DNA of 64,000 nucleotides from Ciona intestinalis (Eukaryota > Chordata > Ascidiacea > Phlebobranchia > Cionidae): assembly GCF_000224145.3 (NCBI RefSeq), contig NC_020168.2, positions 3,252,554 to 3,316,553 on the forward strand. The letters are read 5' to 3'. Shown here piece after piece: positions 58,376-64,000 of the stretch; the stretch's first letter is position 1; each line of letters starts with the position of its first letter. A program made the translations under genes and the position numbers. The notes beneath the pieces were generated by a model. That model saw only the letters and a list, made by a program, of their open reading frames with translations. It ran no database searches and was not told the origin of the DNA.

Positions 58376-59502
58376 CTTTTGTTTAGGTTCAGAAAAGGGA
58401 ATTCTTTGTAAAATTCCGGTAAAGGGAAATGTAAAACAAATATTTTTAAACTGTACACAGAATATTTTTCACTAATGCTAAATCTGCAAAAGTTTCCATG
58501 CCTAAGTTCTATTACATAGGTAATAATTCTTGATTGAACATTATCTAATAAGTAGGTTTATATAAATATTTTATAATTATATAATATTCAAATTTTGGCT
58601 TACTTAACAATAATTTCAATTTTTGCCTATAAAATTTAACAAAACTAAATACATACCACACAACACACTTTAAATTGGCAGTTTAATAAACACCGTAGAC
58701 AAAGTTTGGTATAATACGAAATGTCCGAGTAAAACACAGTGCGAAGGCAAAAAATGGCCATGTTGTAGAAAGAAAATGCACAAATGGTGAAAATTGGGAT
58801 AAAGCTGGGGCTGGATTTCTGCAAGAACCTATCAGAACGCCAATCAAGAAGCTTGGTTAACCTTTTGAGTTTTAAAAAATATATATTTTTTTAAATATAG
58901 TTTTGAAACACTTTAAACCAAAATTACATTAAATTCAGTTTCTTAAATATATAAATTAAATTATAGTTTCCGAAGCTCTGAAAATCCAGCCCTGGATAAA
59001 CGTACATTTAAATGGCTCAGTAAGCATGGTAATGTCAAATGGAACAAAAAGGAATTTCAATATTATTTATCACAAAATAACACAACCTATTTTGACCCCA
59101 CACTATAAATGTGCAAGGTAAACCAAATTACAAAATTCAAAAATGCCATAAAGTCTTGTGCCAATAAAAATAGTACAGAAAGAATTGCAAAACCAAACGA
59201 CTATACCTACATACTACAATGTACTGAATAAAATATAAAAAAGGTAATCCAATCTTGAATTTTAATTTGATTTGGGTTCTCTGAAACAGGTAAGCCAAAT
59301 ATGCAGTAAATTGCACTTGATGTCAATAAAGAACAGTATCATGATAATAAATTGCGTTACATGGTATTACAAAGTTCAAAAATACATAATTTTTTTGGTG
59401 CCAATAATTCATCTTAACCAGTCATATACCTTTACACGGTTTCTAATATAAATACAAAGAAACTGTTTATACAGAACACCCAACATTCTAGTTAGGTTGA
59501 AA
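58376..59502. other. Intergenic, LBR upstream and 3' flank of the next gene
   Basis: Very AT-rich, no exon, repeat family or clear signal recognised. The 3' UTR of the 59503-61140 gene lies here. Confidence 0.5.
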
Positions 59503-61123
59503 TTATGATACAGCATTCACCTCATCAATAATAGGAATCGATTTATTTTTGTTCTTTTTCAAGCGCCGTCTTCGCTTATGTTTGCTTTTTGTTTTAGTTT
59601 CCTCTTCGCCTACTTTTTCCTCTTTTTCCTCCACCTCTTGCTCCGGACTTTCTGCATCTTCCACAGCAGCAGGAAGTTTTACTTCATCGGACTTTGGTTC
59701 ATCAATTTTCAAGCTAATAGAATCATCATCAGGTAATTGTTCACTGGCTTGAGCAATACCTAAGAACAAAACATAAATGTACCTCTTTAAATAGGTTTTG
59801 CATGGAATGTACATTATTTTTTGCATACAATTACTGCTTTACAGATATACTGCTGTAATTGCCTAATCGGGTTTTAAATAAAAGCAGGAAATCACTGGTT
59901 TTTTCAATACTTACACATATAATACAAATAAAACATAAAAAAATCAATGTTCTAAATGGGTTATGCATGTAGGCACTTGCTCACTGACTCACACAATACA
60001 AATATGGCACAAAATTTTCTGTATTGAGAAATTATTGTAGAATTAAATACCCATTTTGTTTAGTGGCTTGCACAATACCTTTAAATATAATGTAAATGAA
60101 ACATTAAATATTGTAATGAGAAATGAATTTTGATTCTATTCTCAAGTATGTTTAGTGGATTGTGTTGTGTAATACATAAGTACAACTATTAAAACACAAT
60201 GTAATGTACAAATAAAACACAAAAACCTATTGTAATGAGAAATTACTGCTAATGTTATACTTTGTTTAGTGGCTTACACAAAAGCTTCAAATAAAACGAA
60301 AGCATAAAACATCTTGATAAAACAAAAAATATATTGCTTTAATCACTTTTTAAATTTATAATGTAAGCAACTTGCCTATAATAACAATTTTAAAAATACA
60401 AAATACAATTAATATAATACCCACAATAACTAGAAATAATCACACATACCATTATCCATAGATAGCTGTTCTTGTTCATCAGAATCTTTTTCTGTATCTG
60501 GCACAACAGCTACAGCAGGTGGTTCATGTTCTTGTCCATTTCTCAATGTATTTGCCACCACTTCTGCATAACTACCACTTATAGTGCTGGAAATGCTGGA
60601 ATGGCTGGACCTTGGTGGGGTTACTTCTACTGGTTTTAGTTTTTTGTTCGATTTCTTGTCCTTGCTATCAGCTTCCGAACAACTGCTTGACTCGGAGATA
60701 CGTGGGCTGCGGTTTTTCAGTGAAAATCGCTTACTGTGAAAAAAGTTATAATAAGCAAACTATAGGAGCATTGTGAAAATGTGTAAAATTAGTTAAATGT
60801 TGTAACTGCCAAAGCAACTTAAAGTTTAAAAAATATTGTGATTGTCAAAGTAACTGCTATTGTATTATTTATTATACAAAGTGCACAAAATACTTATGAA
60901 AAAGCATTAAAAAATTGAAATTCCTAATTCAAAAAAGCATACCTAAGAAAGTATAACCAAGATGCAAAGGGTTAGAATTGTTTGATGCAAAATTTACATC
61001 CAAAAGAAACAAAATACATTACACAACACTACTAAAAAAAAATCAAAAAAATTTCATAATACGAACCGTGCAGCCAATGCTTGTAAGTTGCTTCCATCCA
61101 CATCATTTCCATCACCATTGACT

Positions 61124-61140
<17 letters not shown>
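59503..61140 (-). CDS. Unrecognised Ser/Glu/Lys-rich protein
   Basis: Not recognised. Three exons in phase give 204 residues: 61140-61067, 60733-60450, 59759-59503. It begins MSEEVEVNGDGNDVDGSNLQ. A basic Ser-rich stretch follows (SLKNRSPRISESSSCSEADS), then SSISSTISGSYAEVVANTLR. An acidic run comes next (QEVEEKEEKVGEEET), then a strongly basic segment KHKRRRRLKKNKNKS like a nuclear or nucleolar localisation signal, and the end IIDEVNAVS. Low complexity throughout, probably disordered and nuclear. The start codon lies inside the last 17 bases of the IRE1 coding frame, in another frame. An AG two bases upstream (GGAACAG|AT) could be a cis- or trans-splice acceptor. Alternatively, its exon 2 could be joined to IRE1 through a GTACAA donor at ~61180 in matching phase, making it an IRE1 tail. 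Confidence 0.6.
59990..60330. repeat. Diverged tandem repeat in intron
   Basis: Three to four imperfect ~100-bp units sharing TTGTTTAGTGGCTT, ACA-AAT-AAAACA and TTGTAATGAGAAAT. In the intron between the last two exons of the unrecognised gene. Confidence 0.55.
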
Positions 61141-63645
<2,505 letters not shown>

Positions 63646-63857
63646 TTAAAACTAAGATTCTATCTTCGCAGTGGTTGAAATTTTTATTTCTAATCTGTAG
63701 TCCAACACTAATGCTTACATAAAACACCATGTGGCTTTTTAACTTCGGTACATACTACAGCTGCTTATGAGCACTACAGCATGCAATATAACCCCAATAA
63801 AGCTTCGGTACACAGTACAGCCTACTTTATTAACACTTGAGCACGTCATTGAGTCTA

Positions 63858-64000
63858 GTCCGGCACCGTGGCTCAGTGGTTTAGGCACCCGCGGCCGCAT
63901 CGAAACCAAAGTGACTCTGGTTCGATGCTCGACGGTAATACTAATACTGATCGGGGTATGTGTCCTTGGGTAAGACATTGTTCCAACCCAGCGGTTTTTA
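63858..64000 (+). repeat. SINE with the best-preserved tRNA-like head
   Basis: A box in CGTGGCTCAGTGGTTTAGGC and B box GGTTCGATGCTC, about 45 bases apart. The family body TGTCCTTGGGTAAGACATT follows. Runs off the window. Acceptor-stem pairing is poor, so it is a SINE head and not a tRNA gene. Confidence 0.65.

Overview
The window looks like nuclear DNA of a solitary tunicate, most likely Ciona. It is AT-rich, with compact intron-dense genes and short intergenic gaps. A tRNA-derived SINE and small MITEs recur, and every recognisable protein is a chordate-type orthologue. The species call is inference from gene content and repeats; no search was run. No virus-like element, CRISPR array or prokaryotic operon was seen. 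Gene models were built by hand from splice sites, reading phase and recalled family sequences.

Layout: 403-6482 (+) is the 3' part of a PATL1 mRNA-decay factor. 8702-19272 (-) is an 18-exon KNL1 kinetochore scaffold with SILK, RVSF and about ten MELT repeats. 20606-21523 (-) is intronless PPP6C, divergent from TADA2B at 22692-26152 (+). 27227-31963 (+) is mitochondrial ferredoxin reductase (FDXR), convergent with intronless EMC4 at 32337-32870 (-). 32.9-37.5 kb is repeat- and CRE-rich, with a MULE-like MITE and some unassigned exon candidates.

37507-39337 (+) is an extracellular glutathione peroxidase with an in-frame TGA at the catalytic selenocysteine position and a matching SECIS element just after the stop. 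40918-42671 (+) is a secreted protein that appears to join an H-type lectin domain to a C-type lectin domain. 44523-50204 (+) is golgin-84 and 51247-58289 (-) is lamin B receptor. 59503-61140 (-) is an unrecognised lysine/glutamate-rich protein. 61124-63610 (-) is the 3' end of IRE1 (ERN1), across a 50-N gap flanked by a near-identical duplication that looks like unmerged haplotype contigs.

The genes are mostly unrelated housekeeping loci with no obvious shared pathway. I did not find a clearly new multi-gene system. The best leads are the selenoprotein with its SECIS, the two-lectin fusion, the MELT-Cys array of KNL1, the overlap of the IRE1 tail with the next gene's start, and three MITE families with readable target-site duplications.
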